Assembly (NCBI GenBank): GCA_037447655.1
Contig: JBBHKE010001694.1
Location: 60,001-124,000, forward strand
Direction: 5' to 3'
DNA length: 64,000 bases
DNA from: Zygnema cylindricum
Taxonomy: Eukaryota > Streptophyta > Zygnematophyceae > Zygnematales > Zygnemataceae
The first letter of the stretch is position 1. Every line of letters starts with the position of its first letter. The notes under the pieces are model-generated. The model was given only the letters and a program-made list of their open reading frames with translations. It had not been told where the DNA came from and ran no database searches. Positions 33,020-46,636 of the stretch are shown here, in pieces. Both the position numbers and the translations under genes were made by a program.

Positions 33020-36000
33020 ATGGCGTCCATTGTAGCAGTGGAACATTCTGCCATCACTCGGTCGCTCGCAACATTTGGAAGCCGAAGTAAACCACATGCA
33101 GAACTCCTATGGCAGGTTTCAGAACACAGGCAAGCCTCTTTTTTTTTCAAAAGACGGCAGTTTCTATGTAACAAGCCTGTCAACAGGAAAGCGTTTAGCT
33201 CTGTTTCCAGAGCGCAGGTATTTTACTGTTCTTCCTCCCTCTGTTTTCGTTATTCTATACTGCACTAATGCTAATGCTCATTGGTGTTCTGCATGTCAAA
33301 TACTGCGGATTATTCAAATGCCTTTTTCATTCTGTTTCCCTATTATTCTTCTTTCCCTTTCTTATCCGATGCAGGCCACAGAGACAGACACAGGAAGTGC
33401 TGTATCTGAGCCATCCGCGAAACCAAATTTTGATTTGAAATCGCAAGCTGGTCCGAGTCGTTACTCTATTTCTCCAGGACAGCAGCTTGAAGTAAGTTTT
33501 CTTTCTAGTCCTTTTGCAGCATGTCAGTGCTTAAGTTTTTAAGTATTCCTTACAAATGCACATGTATCAATCAATATGTCAATTCCTTATGAGTGAACTG
33601 CTAATTTCAGTTTGAAAGCGATAGTTTTTCTGTCAATGCAGCAACTCAAAGTCGTCGTTTAGAATTTCACCCCCTTGGTTAGCTGTTACATTGAATGTGT
33701 GAAAAGTACAAAGTCTTTCGACTGTGCTTAAGGTCGATGTGATCTATTTTGTTATTTTCCACTTGATTGGTCAGCTCGGTGTGTCCTTTGGGTTAAGAGT
33801 TGTGGATTTTTATCATCTAGGAGATTTAATTTTTGGAGATTTATTTTTTTAATTTTCCCCACCTCATTTATGCATTTGAAAATTATGAATCATTCAGTTT
33901 TTGCATCTTATTTTTTGTTCATTTTTTTGTGTGGATTGATTTTTATTTTGCTGAACTTATATTGCAGAATGGGCACATTAAACGTTGTGTCTATTCTCAT
34001 TTTGGTTTTTTCACGTTCGGGTTTTGTCTTTTCACTTGCTTTTTCTTTTTGTTGTATTTTTTTTTATATATTTTGGATGACACTTATTTCTTGTCCTTCA
34101 GAATAATTGTGGATTCTATCATAAATAGCACAGGAGTTTATTTCATTCATTCAATAATCCACACTGTGTGTGTGTGTTTAATTGTTTTTAACAGTTTTCA
34201 GTTTGCGGTAATTTTTACCAGCCAATTTTAAGTATCAGCTTTTTATTGCGTACATCAGGTCAATCAACCAACTGTTGAGTTTTTCGATGAATAATCAAAA
34301 TCTCCGCTGACTTTTTTCATTGAAGGAAGATGTTCTTGATGTGAAATGCATCTTGATATTTCTAGATGTGCTCCACACTTTCAGGAAATTCTGAAAGTGG
34401 AATCTGTTCCATGCGGAATCTTGGTAAAATGTTGGTTTTGACAAAACCGATTTACTTATTGACAATATGGTAATAATTTGAGTGTTATGCAGGTTGCCAC
34501 TGCAGGGGCACAGGCTTTTTTGAGGTTTGGCAGCGCTGCCTTTGTTTCACCCAATGTTTCCAAGTTTAGAAAGCGTCCTGAGAAACCTTTGGAGCTATAC
34601 GAGTTTGAAGGCTGCCCGTTTTGCCGTAAGGTAACACCGATCGCTATTAGCCTTAAGAAATTATTAGTATGAGGACTGTTTTAGTGTTATTAATTCCATT
34701 TCCTGTCCAAACGATGTGGACTATAGTGAACTGCAAAAAGAATTCCGTCTTTCTGATTTATTTCTTGCCTTTTCCTTTCCCTCTCTCACACAACGTTGGT
34801 TCATCCTTTACTTTTGTTGGCTTGTCCGCTAGCATTGGGAGAAGAATTAGTAATGCTAAATTCACCCTACTATTATCATAGTTTTTTTTTTTTTTCCTAG
34901 TCTTTTAACACTTCAATTTAAAAATTCAAGGTTTGGTTGATTCATCTTCTGACCATTCTTCCTTGCAACTTTCTCTCGTCTCGATTTTTCTGTTCTTCCC
35001 TTCTCTGTGCTTGATGGCAATTTCTTATTGTTATCTCGCTCTGTCCCTCTTGCTCTCCTCCCTCTCCTCCTCCCTTTCCTCTCCCTCTCCTCCCTCTCTC
35101 TCCCCACACCTCTCTCCGTCTCACACCTCTCCGTCTCGCACCCTCTCCTGCTCGCACACTCTCTCCCCCCCTTCTTGCATGTTTCCCCTTTCTGTAACTT
35201 TCTCTGTAACGTATTTGAGATCCTCATGTTTGTGTTTGCAACAGGTGAGGGAAGCAGTGACAATTCTTGATTTAGATGTTCTTTTCTATCCCTGCCCAGC
35301 GAATGGACCAACTTGGCGTCCAAAAGCTGTCGAACTCTCTGGGAAACGACAATTTCCACTTTTGGTGGATAATGGACGCCCGATGTTGGAATCAGATGAC
35401 ATTATCACTTACCTCTGGGAGGAATATGGAGATGGAAAGGTATTTTTCTGACATTCCATTTTTTAGAATCGATGGGACTAGAGGGGTTGCATTGCATGGG
35501 AGTCACTAGAGATTATTGGTTTCTCACAATTGGACGCACTAATGGGCATTTTGTTATAATAATTATAATACAAACTGCTAAACTGTTGCTTTTATGAAGG
35601 AAGGCAATTTTCCATAGCTTTCTCATCTCCATGTATAGAAACGACACTGTCCATCGCTATTCGTGTTAATGGCACTAATTTGGTCGTAACAATCACAAAA
35701 GTGTTGATGACACTGGAGTGGACTGATATTGGGCACATCTCTTTACTCTAAATAAGTATTATTGATTATAATTTTGCTTTAACACTGTTATTTTTTCTAC
35801 ACTAATAAACATGAGCAGTGTAGTTTTCCTCAATCCAATGGTTTTAGGTCATGCAGCCAATCTGACCCTTGTGTCTATAATCCTTTTGAGAAATGTCCCT
35901 CTGATGTCCCTTTATTTCCTCTGAGTAGGATCGTTTGGATCAAAAAGTCTTTGAAGATATGTCGCTCATAGCAATTCGTTTTACAGGATGAATAGCATCA

Positions 36001-37951
36001 AGTTTAGTGATTATTAGTAATGCTCGTCAAAAGGATGCATGCTGTCCTCATGAAAAATGGGATTACTGATACTGAGTGTGTCATATGCTTAGATCCAAAA
36101 GAGTTGGATTTATATGAAAAATTTTTAAGCCAATTCCTTTTGGTGTAGTCGAGGTAGCCATGCTAAGTGGGAGCTTAACCTGAATGTCGGGATGCAAAAA
36201 GTTGGAATTTTAAGAATGTTATTTTCTTAGCAATCTAAGCTACATGTAATACTGCTGATTCAAATCAACCTTTGCCTATCCTGACGATCCGACTCGAATT
36301 TCTGACAAACGGGTACGTTAATGAATATTTTGAACTGATTGGCTTCCTAAACAGTGTAGATGGGTAACTTCGCCTCTACATGTAGTGTTTGCAAATTTAT
36401 CACTTAAATGTATACAACCTCCGTGTCTTGTGTTGATGCTGAAAAGTCTGAATCAACAGATTTTTGGCTACTTTTCCAGCTGCCTAACACCTTATCCCAA
36501 ACTGTGTTAGTGGAAAGTTTGAGTGTGAATTTTAATTTGCATATAGAGCACCTCGGATCTTCAGGAACTGTCATCAGGAAGTGTAACACTGGAAGTTGAG
36601 AGAATACCTATTCAGTTGCGTTATATAGTTTAGTCCTACGTTTCAAGTCTTGGAGAATTACATTTGATGAGAATATGATCCTTCACACTAGGATAAGTTC
36701 TGAGTTATGGCTGAGTTACTTTTTGGCTCCAAACTCAGACAAATAAATGGAAAGCTTTTTGCGGAGAACAGCGTGAGAATTGCTAAACCGCATATTCGTC
36801 ATTTGTTGCGCAATTGTACTCTTTTCGTCTTATGGAGACTTTTTCTTATGTTTCAGATTGTTTTTCGAGTGTGTTTGCCTGCAAAAAAGTTTGAAAACTT
36901 TTCAGAGTGTCCCACCCGTTATGTGTCAAAAACTTAATGATTCTACACAAAAGTGGACCATAAAAACATAGAAATTTATCATGGTCAGAAACCATAGCAA
37001 TTCGTGCCACATTCTTTAGTCTTCTATTGTCAGCATGTCAGCCGCTTAAAAAGTACGATTGCTTTTACATTGAAAATGTGCGATATACCACTTGTCCTTG
37101 TTGAATTTTTGTTTTGTTTACTGTTTCAGGAAAACATTCCGTTTCAATTCAAATTGGGACCTCTGACAACTCTGACTGCTGGCATTGCTTTGGCGCCGCG
37201 TGTCGGTCGAGGAAGCCAATATCGAAAATCTCGCCTACCAGAGAAGCCTATCAGTTTATGGGCATATGAAGCCTCTCCGTTTTGTAAACTGGTCAGAGAA
37301 GTTCTCTGCGAGTTGGAGATCCCTCACTTGTATATATCAGTTGCACGGAACAGTCCTAAACGACCAAATTTTATTGCCAAGTGGAACGTTTTCCAGGTAC
37401 CATACATTGAGGTAAGAGATATATGTGCCAGATTCACCCTAAGATCTACCCTCTTGGACTGAAAATAATACGAGTTCGATATTTTAGTGGTTCTTAAAAG
37501 TCTGAAAATTAATAATTCGGTCACATTATCAGTTTATTTGGCCTAAAATATTAATTTCTTTTTATGAAAAGCTGGAAATGCCGATAAACTTCTTTCCTAT
37601 CGGTGTTTACTGTTCATTTTTCCGAGAACACTTCTAACGCGAATTTAAATCTGATAAATGTCGGTGACTAAAATTTTACTTTTTGCCAAATCAGAAATAA
37701 TTGTCGAACCGAATGTGAGTCTGAGGGTATGGACGTTACAGAATAACTTCTGTTTTTTAAAAAGCTAATGGGTGATCTTGCAACGGATCTGTTTTCCTGA
37801 TGTTTTTGGATTGTCCTGAGATTTAACATTTGTTTTAAACTAAGATTTGTTTCAAATTTCTTTGACGGTGTTCCAGGATCCAAACACTGGGTCGGCACTA
37901 TTTGAAACGTCAGCTATTATAGAATACTTGGAGAAAACTTATGCAGTTTGA
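33020..37951 (+). CDS. Plastid-type protein with two GST-N/thioredoxin-fold domains
   Basis: Exons: 33020-33217, 33375-33491, 34493-34630, 35245-35439, 37130-37411 and 37877-37951; all phase 0, GT/AG, total 1005 bases, 334 residues. It resembles the Arabidopsis At5g03880-type thioredoxin-fold protein. Residues 1-~100 are Ser/Arg/Ala-rich with few acidic residues at the start, compatible with a plastid transit peptide. The first fold begins EKPLELYEFEGCPFC with C146-P-F-C149, followed by VREAVTILDLDVLFYPCP and a cis-Pro-type FPLLVD, then LESDDIITYL. The second begins EKPISLWAYEASPFC, where S265 replaces the first Cys, then LVREVLCELEIPH, FQVPYIEDPNTG and FETSAIIEYLEKTYAV. Exact substrate unknown; a glutathione- or thiol-dependent role is inferred from the fold. 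A copy of its 5' end lies 9.4 kb upstream. Confidence 0.92.
35030..35190. repeat. Polypyrimidine (CTCC/CTCTCC) tract in intron 3 of the GST-like gene
   Basis: About 160 bases almost free of purines on the plus strand, with imperfect repeats of CTCCCTCTCC and TCTCCGTCTCACACC. Located within intron 34631-35244. The long Arg/Glu-rich and Ser/Leu-rich frames it creates are not genes. Confidence 0.85.
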
Positions 37952-38271
37952 GGAGAGGATAGTATATTGTAAATGTAATGAATCTTTGTGAAAAGATGTA
38001 AAATATAATGTAAAACGGGCTATAAAGGTTAGGACGATTTCCTTAGTACACTGTCATGTTGTAATTTTGGAGTTAGAAGCATAAGGGAATGCATCTCTTC
38101 TTTTGTCCATTTAGAGTACATGTTGTCATGTATAGTTTGAAAAAGGCAGAAAATTTTGGATATCTGAACTACTATTTATGATACTAGTGCGACTTACTAT
38201 CCCAAGATGAATTCGAAAGGGATAGCTTGTCTTTCAAAACAATTGTGTTTCACTTTTCAAACTATTTGTGT

Positions 38272-38277
38272 AATAAA
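38272..38277 (+). terminator. Candidate poly(A) signal of the GST-like gene
   Basis: AATAAA about 320 bases after the stop codon, followed by T-rich sequence. Plausible but unproven. Confidence 0.35.
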
Positions 38278-38584
38278 ACATAATGAAAGTTGATTGATGT
38301 CTGCAATATTATACGATATGCCTGAAGAATGCTCAAATATACTTGTTTGCTTTTTCCTGTACTTTTCTTTTCTTTTTGACTGTTTTTTACTACCAATCGG
38401 GCATACTTTTATCGTTGATTCTTCTACACTATATTCAGTAATCACTTAAACCCCTTAGGATAGGGAATGTAAAGGAACAAATGCAAACTGTATTTTGCCT
38501 TCTTAATTTATCAAGTTGATTAAAAAACTTTCCTTTCCCCTTATTCTCTCTATTTATTTTCATGCCTTTGCATCTATTATTTTA

Positions 38585-39070
38585 GTAGATTTTGCCTCAC
38601 TCCTCCCTCTGTCCCTCCCTCCTCCCTCCTCCGTCTCTTCCTCCTCCCTCCTTCCTCCCTCCATTGAATAAGTGTGGGAAAAATTTGCCTCCTTCTATCC
38701 TCCCTCAACTGTTGTAAATTAGTGTGGATAAATTTTGCCTCCATCGCTCTCTCCCTCTCCTCCCTCCTCCTCCCCCCATTTTTAATTAGTGTGGTCAAAT
38801 TTTGCCTCCCCTCTAGTGTACATAAATTTTGCGTCCCTCCTTCCTTCCCCTTCTACCTTCCTCCCTCCTCCCTCCCTCCTCCCCCGTCTTGAATTAGTAT
38901 GGATAATTTATCCTCCCTCCTCCCTCTCCCTCCTCCCTCTCCCTCCTCGTTTTGAATTAATGCGGAAATTTTTTGCTTCTCTCCTCCCTCCTCTCACCGC
39001 CCCCTTCCTCCTCGTTTTGAGTGTGTGGGTAAATTTATCCTCCCTCCTCCCTAGTCCTCCGACTTTTTCA
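38585..39070. repeat. CT-rich minisatellite with degenerate ~60-bp units
   Basis: Roughly eight units, each made of a variant of GAATTAGTGTGGATAAATTT then TGCCTCCC and a run of CTCC repeats of varying length (for example near 38665, 38720, 38785, 38890, 38955 and 39015). Non-coding. It separates the GST-like gene from the satellite region. Confidence 0.8.
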
Positions 39071-39089
39071 TCAGTATAGAATACCCACC

Positions 39090-40009
39090 CTCTAATATTT
39101 TGATATAGTATCTTCATTCCAAGAAGGAGAGAGGAGTGGCAATGTAACAATAATAAGGGATCGAACTTACTCATAAATGGGTATTTTAAGGGTTTAAAAA
39201 TTAAAGTTATGAATTTTGTTGACGTCCGCGAAAGAATCGTACAATCGGAGTTGTATTTAGAAAGATATAGCAATTGGTGTTTTTACGTGACGGTGGTGGG
39301 TCATGTTAGGATTATTGGGAGAATCGGCAGATCAACCGATATCATGTTTCGGTTCAATGTGGAGAATCGACAGTCTGTGGATTTGTTAATGTTTTAGTTC
39401 GCGTGGCATTATTTGATCTTGAGTATAGTTTCTCCATTTGAATGGAAATACCTTTGGTTCGTTCAATGTAAGGCGGTTCAGTTCCAGCCGGTACATATAT
39501 TATTTATGCATGATGGTTCAGTTAGGGTTTCGTCTGTTTTGTATTGTCTTGTGCAGCAAGTATGTTATTTCATGCGTTGTCTTTATTTATGTGACTTTTA
39601 GAACGCGCCATTCTATTTCGGCGCTAGAATGTCTTGTTAGGCGCACATCCACCTGTGGACTTTGCGCCCTTGTATTTGTCTTCAGTTGTCTTCAATTGTA
39701 GAGTTAGTGGTCGTTACTTGTCGGTTACAGAAAGATATATTGGTGAGTGTTTCAATCAGTTTAGTATACAGTCCGTGGGAGATGCATGTTATGTCTGAGA
39801 GAGATACATCGGTGTGTAGGGAGTGAAGAATCAAGGAATGAGTAAGTAGAGAAGAGTATGGAAGTAGGAAGTGTGTGATGTAAGATTGGAGAGGTTGTTT
39901 TGAAAAGCTACTGTTTAATACATTGATATTTGGCCGACATGATTTCTTGTGACCTGTGAGTATTTATATTTGCGAGAATGATTAATTAAGCTTCCGCTAT
40001 GAGATTGAT
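39090..40009. other. Intergenic between minisatellite and satellite array
   Basis: About 900 bases without a recognised gene or repeat. Short unconserved frames only. From about 39960 degenerate pieces of the 33-bp monomer (GAGCAC.TT..CGATTCTTAAC) begin to appear. Confidence 0.4.
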
Positions 40010-43000
40010 TTTGTTGTGAGCATCTTTGTGAGCACTTTAGCGATTCTTAACATCTAGTATCGGAGCACTTTTACGGATTCTTATCAATTGGTATCAAAGC
40101 ACTTTTTCGATTCCTAACAATTGGTATCGGAGCGCTTTTACAATTCTTACTAGTTCGTATCGGAACACTTTTATGATTTTTAACAAATGGTATCGAAACA
40201 CTTTTACGATTCCTAACAATTGGTATAGGAGCTCTTTTACGATTCTTAACAATTGGTATCGGAGCAATTTTACGATTCTTAACAGTTGGTATTGGAGCAC
40301 TTTTACGATTCCTAACAGTTGGTATCGGAGCATTTTTACAATTATAAACAATTGGTATCACAACACCTTTATGATTTAAAAATTGGTTTTTCAGCACTTA
40401 TACAATTCCTAACGATTCTTACCGGATCACTTTTACGATTCTTAACAATTAGGTATCCGAGCACTTTTATGATTCCTTACAATTGGTATCAGAGTACTAT
40501 TACAAATCCTAACAATTGGTATCGCAGAACTTTTAAGATTCTTAACAATTAGTATCAGAGCACTTTTACGATTCTTAACAACAGGTATGGGAGCACTTTT
40601 ACAATTATTCACAATTGGTACCGGAGCACTTTTACGATTCTTAACAATTAGTAATGGAGCAGTTTTACGGTTCTTAACAATTGTTATAGGAGCATTTTTA
40701 TGATTTGTTAACAATTGGTATCTAAGCACTTTTACGATTTAGCAGTTGGTATTGGAGCACTTTTAAAATTATTAACAATTGGTAACGGAGCACATTTACG
40801 ATTTTTAACAATTGGTATCTTATCACTTTTACGATTTGAGAATTGGTATAGGAGAACTTTTACGATTTTTAACAATTGGTATCGGGGCACATTTACGATT
40901 TTTAACAATTGGTATCTAATCACTTTTACAATTTTTAACAGTTTGTATCAGAGAACTTTAACAATTTTTAACAATTAGTATCGGAGCACATTTACGATTC
41001 CTAAATTAGTATCGAAGCACTTTTACGATTCTTAACAAATGATATGAGAGCACTTTTATGATTCTTAACAATTGGTTTCGAAGCACTTTCACGATTTTAC
41101 CAATTGGTATGAAAGCACTTTTACGATTCTTAACAATTGGTATCGGAGCACTTTTACGATTCTGAACAATCAATATCAAAGCACTTTTACGATTCTTAAC
41201 AATCGGTATTAGAGCACTTTTACGATTCTTAACAATCGATATCAGAGCACTTTTACGATTCGTAACAATCGGTATCGGAGCACTTTTACGATTCTTAACA
41301 ATCAATATCAGGGCACTTTTACGATTCTTAACAATCGATATCGGACCACTTTAACAATTCTTAACAATCGGTATTCGAGCACTTTTACGATTTTTACCAA
41401 TTGATGTTGAAGCACTTTTACGTTTCTTAACAGTAAGTATCGCAACACTTTTAAGATTCCTAACAACTAAAATCGGAGAACTTTTACGATTCTTAACAAT
41501 TGGTATTAGAGCACTTTTACGATTCTTAACAATTGGTATCAAAGCACTTTTACGATTCCTAACAATTGGTATCGGAGCACTTTTACGATTCTTAACATCT
41601 AGTATCGGAGCACTTTTACGGTTTTTAAAAATTGGTATCAAAGCACTTTTACGATTCCTAACAATTGGTATCGGAGCACTTTTACGATTCTTAACAATTG
41701 GTATCGGAGCACTTTTACGATTCTTAACAATTGGTATCAGAGCGCTTTTACAATTCTTACCAATTGGTATCGTAGCACTTTTACGATTTTTAAGAATTGG
41801 TATCGAAGCTCTTTTACGATTCTTAACAATTAGTATCAGAACACTTTTACGATTCTTAACAATCACTATCAGCGCACTTTTACGATTCTAAAATTGGTAA
41901 CGGATCACTTCTACGATTATTAAGAATTGGTATCAAGCACTTTTACGATTCTTAACAATTAGTATTGGAGCACTTTTACGATTCTTAACAGTAGGTATTG
42001 GAGCACTTTTACGATTCTTAAAAAATGGTATCGGAGCACTTTTACGATTCTTAACAATTGGTATCGGAGAACATTTACGATCCTTAACAATTGGTGTCAG
42101 AGCACTTTGACAATTCCTAACAATTGGTATCGGAGCACTTTTACGATTCTTAACACTTCGTATCAAAGAACTTTTAAGATTCTTAAAAGTTCGTACCAGA
42201 GCACTTTTACGATTCTTAATAGTTGGTGTCGGAGAAATTTTACGATTTCTAACAATTCCTATCAGAACACTTTAACGATTCTTACTAGTTGGTATCGGAG
42301 AACTTTTACGATTCATAACAATTGGTATCGGAGCACTTTTAGGATTCTTAACTGTTGGTATCGGAGCACTTTTGCGATTCTTAACACTAAGTATCAAAGC
42401 ACTTTTACGATTCTTAAATTAGTAACAATGCACTTTTACGATTTTTAATAATTGGTATCCGAGCACTTTTACGATACTTAACAATTAGTAATGGAGCACT
42501 TTTACGATTCTTAACAATAGGTAATGGAGAACTTTTACGATTCTTGAAAATTGGTATCGGAGCACTTTTACAATTCTTAACAATTGGTATCAGAGCACTT
42601 TTACAATTCTTAACAATTGGTATCAGAGCACTGTTACGATTCTGAAATTGGTAACGGAGCACTTTTACAATTCTTAATAATTGGTATCGAAGCACTTTTA
42701 CGATTCTTAACAATTAGTATCTGAGCACTTTAACGATTCTTAACAATTGGTATCGGAGCACTTTTACAATTCTTAACACTTGGTATCACAACACTTTTAC
42801 GATTCTTAAATTGGTAACAGAGCACTTTAACAATTCTTAAGAATTAGTATCGGAGCACTTTTATGATTCTTATCAATTGGTATCGCACAACATTTACGAT
42901 TCTTAACAATTGGTATCAGAACACTTTTACAATTCTTTAATTTGTAACAAAGCACTTTACGATATTTAAGAATTGGTATCGGAGCATTTTTACGATTCTT

Positions 43001-44115
43001 ATCAATTGGTATCGGACAACATTTACGATTCTTAACAATCGATATCAGAGCACATTTATGATTATTAACAATCGGCATCAGAGCACTATTACAATTCTTA
43101 ATTATTGGTATCGAAGAACTTTTACGATTCTTAACAATTCGTATCCAAACACTTTCACGATTCCTAACATTTGGTATTGGAGCACTTTTACGATTCTTAA
43201 CACATCGTATCAAAGAACTTTTATGATTCTTAACAGTTGGTATCTGAGCACTTTTACGATTCATAACAATTGGTATCTGAGCACTTTTACAATTCTTAAC
43301 AGTTGGTATCGGAGCACTTTTATGATTCTTAACAGTAGGTAACGGAGCACTTTTACCATACGTAACAATTGGTATCGGAGCACTTTTACGATTTTTAACA
43401 CTTGGTATCACAACACTTTTACGATTCTTAAATTGGTAACAGAGCACTTTAACAATTCTTAAGAATTGGTATCGGAGCACTTTTATGATTCTTATCAATT
43501 GGTATCGGACAACATTTACGATTCTTAACAATTGGTATCGGAGCACTTTTATGATTATTAACAATTGGTATCAGAGCACTTTTACAATTCTTTAATTTGT
43601 AACAAAGCACTTTTACGATATTTAAGAATTGGTATCGGAGCACTTTTACGATTCTGAACAATTGGTATCGGAGCACTTTAACGATTCTTAACAATAGGTA
43701 GCCGAGAACTTTTACGATTCTAAAAAATTAGTATCGGAGCACTTTTACGATTCTTAACAATGAGTATCAGAGCACTTTTACGATTCTGAACAATCGGTAT
43801 CAGAGCACTTTTACGATTTTTAACAATTGATATTAGAGCACTTTTATGATTCTTAAAAATTGGTATCCGAGCACTTTTACGATTCTTAACAATTGGTATC
43901 CGGGCACTTTTACGATTCTTAACAATTCGTATTGGAGCACTTTTACGATTCTTAACAATCAAGATCGGAGCACTATTACGATTATTCCCAATTGGTATTA
44001 GAGCACTTTTATGATTCTTAAAAATTGGTATCCAAGCACTTTTACGATTCTTAACAATTGGTATCCGGGCACTTTTACGATTCTTAACAATTCGTATTGG
44101 AGCACTTTTACGATT
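40010..44115 (+). repeat. 33-bp satellite array, block 1
   Basis: Head-to-tail units beginning GGTATCGGAGCACTTTTACG and ending ATTCTTAACAATT, 33 bases each, more than 120 units. Monomers differ mostly by one to four substitutions; some have 6-9 base deletions (…TTCTTAAATTGGTAAC…). Since 33 is divisible by three, four of the six frames stay open and produce 11-residue repeats such as IVKNRKSAPIP (minus) and WYRSTFTILNN or GIGALLRFLTI (plus). Higher-order structure is visible: the stretch at 42777-42977 recurs at about 43400-43640, and that at 43845-43962 recurs at 44008-44115. Confidence 0.97.
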
Positions 44116-45877
44116 CGCTGTACTTTTGCGTACGGAACTGTATTCTGATTGGTTCCGTACATCAGTAGATAGAGTCTGTGAGAGAGATAGGACTTAGAAA
44201 AATTAGGAGATAGGACCCTCTCTCCCAGAGAGCTTCTGTACAATAGGTCAACTTTGACCCTTCATAACTTACTGCTCAGGGGAGCAAATTCAGATATATT
44301 CTTTTTGCTATCGACTCAGGGGAGTCTTGTCTTCACAGGGGTGAGGGTGGTCAGAGTTTTTGTCTGCCAAGGTGGTAGTTATTTTTGCTTAAACACAAAG
44401 GGGTCAGGATTATCCTAGAGGCTTCTTGGAAGGTGTCCACTCTGAGGACTTATGGAGGTCTCAGAGTTTCAGATTACACGCATGGTTTTTGGTCGCACAC
44501 TTGATTTTCGCACGACCATTTGTTTAATATCGTCAATTTGTTTATTTATGATGTGTACGCGATTCGAGTACACATCCCGTGGAATGTAAACTAATTTAGT
44601 GCGTGTTGTTTCGTTTCGTGCTTAGGTAATCCCAGCAATCACTGTAAAAGAAAGCACATGGATATCAGGTTACACTTTGTCCGAGAAAAGGGGCTTCCTA
44701 GAGTCATCAAATTGTGTTATTTGGATGATGTAAAAATGGTCGCAGACATGCTAACCAAGGCTCTCCCTGCACCAAAGTTACAGTTTTGCAGAGATGTTAT
44801 TGGACTAAGTGACTAGCTGAGACTAAAGCTGAAGGGGAGTGTTGAAATTAAAGCTTTGATCTCAACAGATACAAATGTGAGGAGGATTTTAGGACTTATA
44901 ATAGTTTTTGTCTAACTCAGATTGTAATGCTAACCTTTATTAGTGTTATAGTAGCAAAGTTTTTTGTACGTCTACAAAGACACGTGTCATTATCTAAGAC
45001 CTGTGCAGATATTCCGAAAGAGCGCCAACAACAACATACACGCGTTGACTATCGAACGAGCGAAATCAAAGGATCGGGCAAACAGAATTAAAAGCCAGCA
45101 TTTGTGAAAATTGACAGTACAGAACAATGACTACAGTTGGTAACGAATCGAGTCAACAGACAAGATTTGTACAGAATAGCGACTACCGTTAGTAAGAATC
45201 AAGTCAACAGACGAGATTCGTGTGGGGACCACAGGTGACGAAGCATAACTGTACGCGCCCAGGTGGACCGTACTTCAGGACAACAATTGGGTGGACTGCG
45301 CGATTGACGATGACTAAGCGAAACCACCATTAGTTGTAAGGCCTCGAAATTGAAATATTTGAAACACATTGTTTTGTATTTTAGCGCATTAAAAATTAGT
45401 GTTTCGTCACTCAGATTACGGCTAGGGGAACTTAAGGTTTTGAAAGTACCGTGAGTATATTGACGTACAATTCCGGTACCTTGTCATTTTGTAGTGCAGT
45501 ACGATAGCACCAGGTGTTAGTTGTTGATTAGTTAGTTAGATAAGACATACTCTCAGTGTATAAAGTTTAGGACTAAGAAAAAATGTATCATCCAGTTTTG
45601 AGAATATGGAAACTTAGAGGCAATTTTTGGGAAAATTCCAACTTCCTTATCTTATGGTTTACTTAACCGTTTATGTTATAATTCTGGGAATTGACAGTGC
45701 GCATGGTGATCTGAATGTATGCTGATTTTGGTTGTATTTGGAGTTTGGAGTTTGATTTTGTAGTGTTCAAAAAACTGCTGTTTCGTAGGATTCTTGTTAG
45801 CTTTTGTTGAAAAACATGTCTACTTCTACAACTACTACTGCAGCTCCACCTGTACCAATAGTAATAGAACAACACGT
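44116..45877 (+). mobile_element. Island of Ty1/Copia fragments inside the satellite
   Basis: Plus-strand pieces in order. An LTR 3' part (about 44128-44481, with GAGCAAATTCAG, ATTCTTTTTGC and GACTCAGGGGAGTC, ending TTTCA). A pol C-terminus (44628-44816). A polypurine tract GAAGGGGAG (44831-44839). The start of a 3' LTR at 44840 (TGTTGAAATT) of uncertain right boundary. Near 45816 an ATG opens a Thr-rich stretch that may be the start of a gag gene. Satellite resumes at 45878. This looks like an internally deleted and rearranged element, older than the copy at 46803-54160. Confidence 0.75.
44628..44816 (+). pseudogene. Copia RNase H C-terminal fragment
   Basis: 62 codons and a stop: SNHCKRKHMDIRLHFVREK, then VADMLTKALPAPKLQFC. 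This is the conserved end of Copia pol (KHIDIRYHFIRE and DxxTKxL in relatives). The rest of pol is missing. The polypurine tract and LTR start follow at once, in the normal order. Confidence 0.8.
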
Positions 45878-46636
45878 ATCATAGCACTTTTATCATTCCT
45901 AAATTGGTATTGGAGCACTTTTATGATTTTTAACAATTGGTATCGAAACACTTTTACGATTCTTAACAATTGGCATCGGAGCACTTTTGCAATTCTTAAC
46001 AGTTGGCATCAGAGCCCTTTTACCATTATTAACATTTGGTATCGCGACACTTTTACGATTTAAGAGTTGGTATCGGAGAACTTTTACGATTTTTAACAAT
46101 TAATATCAGAGTACTTTTACGATTCCTAGCAAATGGTATTAGAGCACTTTTATGATTCCTAGCAAATGGTATCGGAGCACTTTTACGACTCTTAACAATT
46201 GGTATCGGATCACTTTTACGATTTGACAGTTCATATCGGAGCACTTTTACGATTCTTAACAGTTGGTATCGGAGAACCTTTACGATGTTTAACAATTGGT
46301 AACAGAGCACTTTTACGATTCTTATCAGTTGGTATCACAACACTTTTACGATTCTTAACAATTAGTATCAAAAAAAAAATTACAATTCCTAAGTTGGTAT
46401 CAAGGCAATTTTACGATTCCTAACAATTTGTATAGGAGCACTTTTACGATTCTTAACAATTGGTATCGGAGCACTTTTACGATTCTTAACAATTGGTATC
46501 GCAACACTTTTATGATTCTTAACAGTTGGTATCAAAGAACTTTTAAGATTTTTAACAATTGGTATTAGAGCACTTTTATGATTTTACAGTTGGTATCAGA
46601 GCACTTTTATGATTCTTAACAGTTGGTATCGAAGAA
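45878..46636 (+). repeat. 33-bp satellite array, block 2 (forward)
   Basis: Continuation of the array after the Copia island, same orientation as block 1. Similar monomer variants, one with an A-run replacing the central bases (about 46370-46380). Confidence 0.95.

Noticed and set aside
34913-35359. 148-codon Arg/Glu-rich minus-strand frame and Ser/Leu-rich plus-strand frames
   Set aside because: They are produced by the CT-rich tract in intron 3 of the GST-like gene and overlap its exon 4 in antisense.
40071-44243. Many open frames of 60-245 codons in the 33-bp repeats, on both strands
   Set aside because: They follow from a 33-bp stop-free period. Frames overlap on both strands, start and stop at random monomer variants, and show no conserved start or domain.
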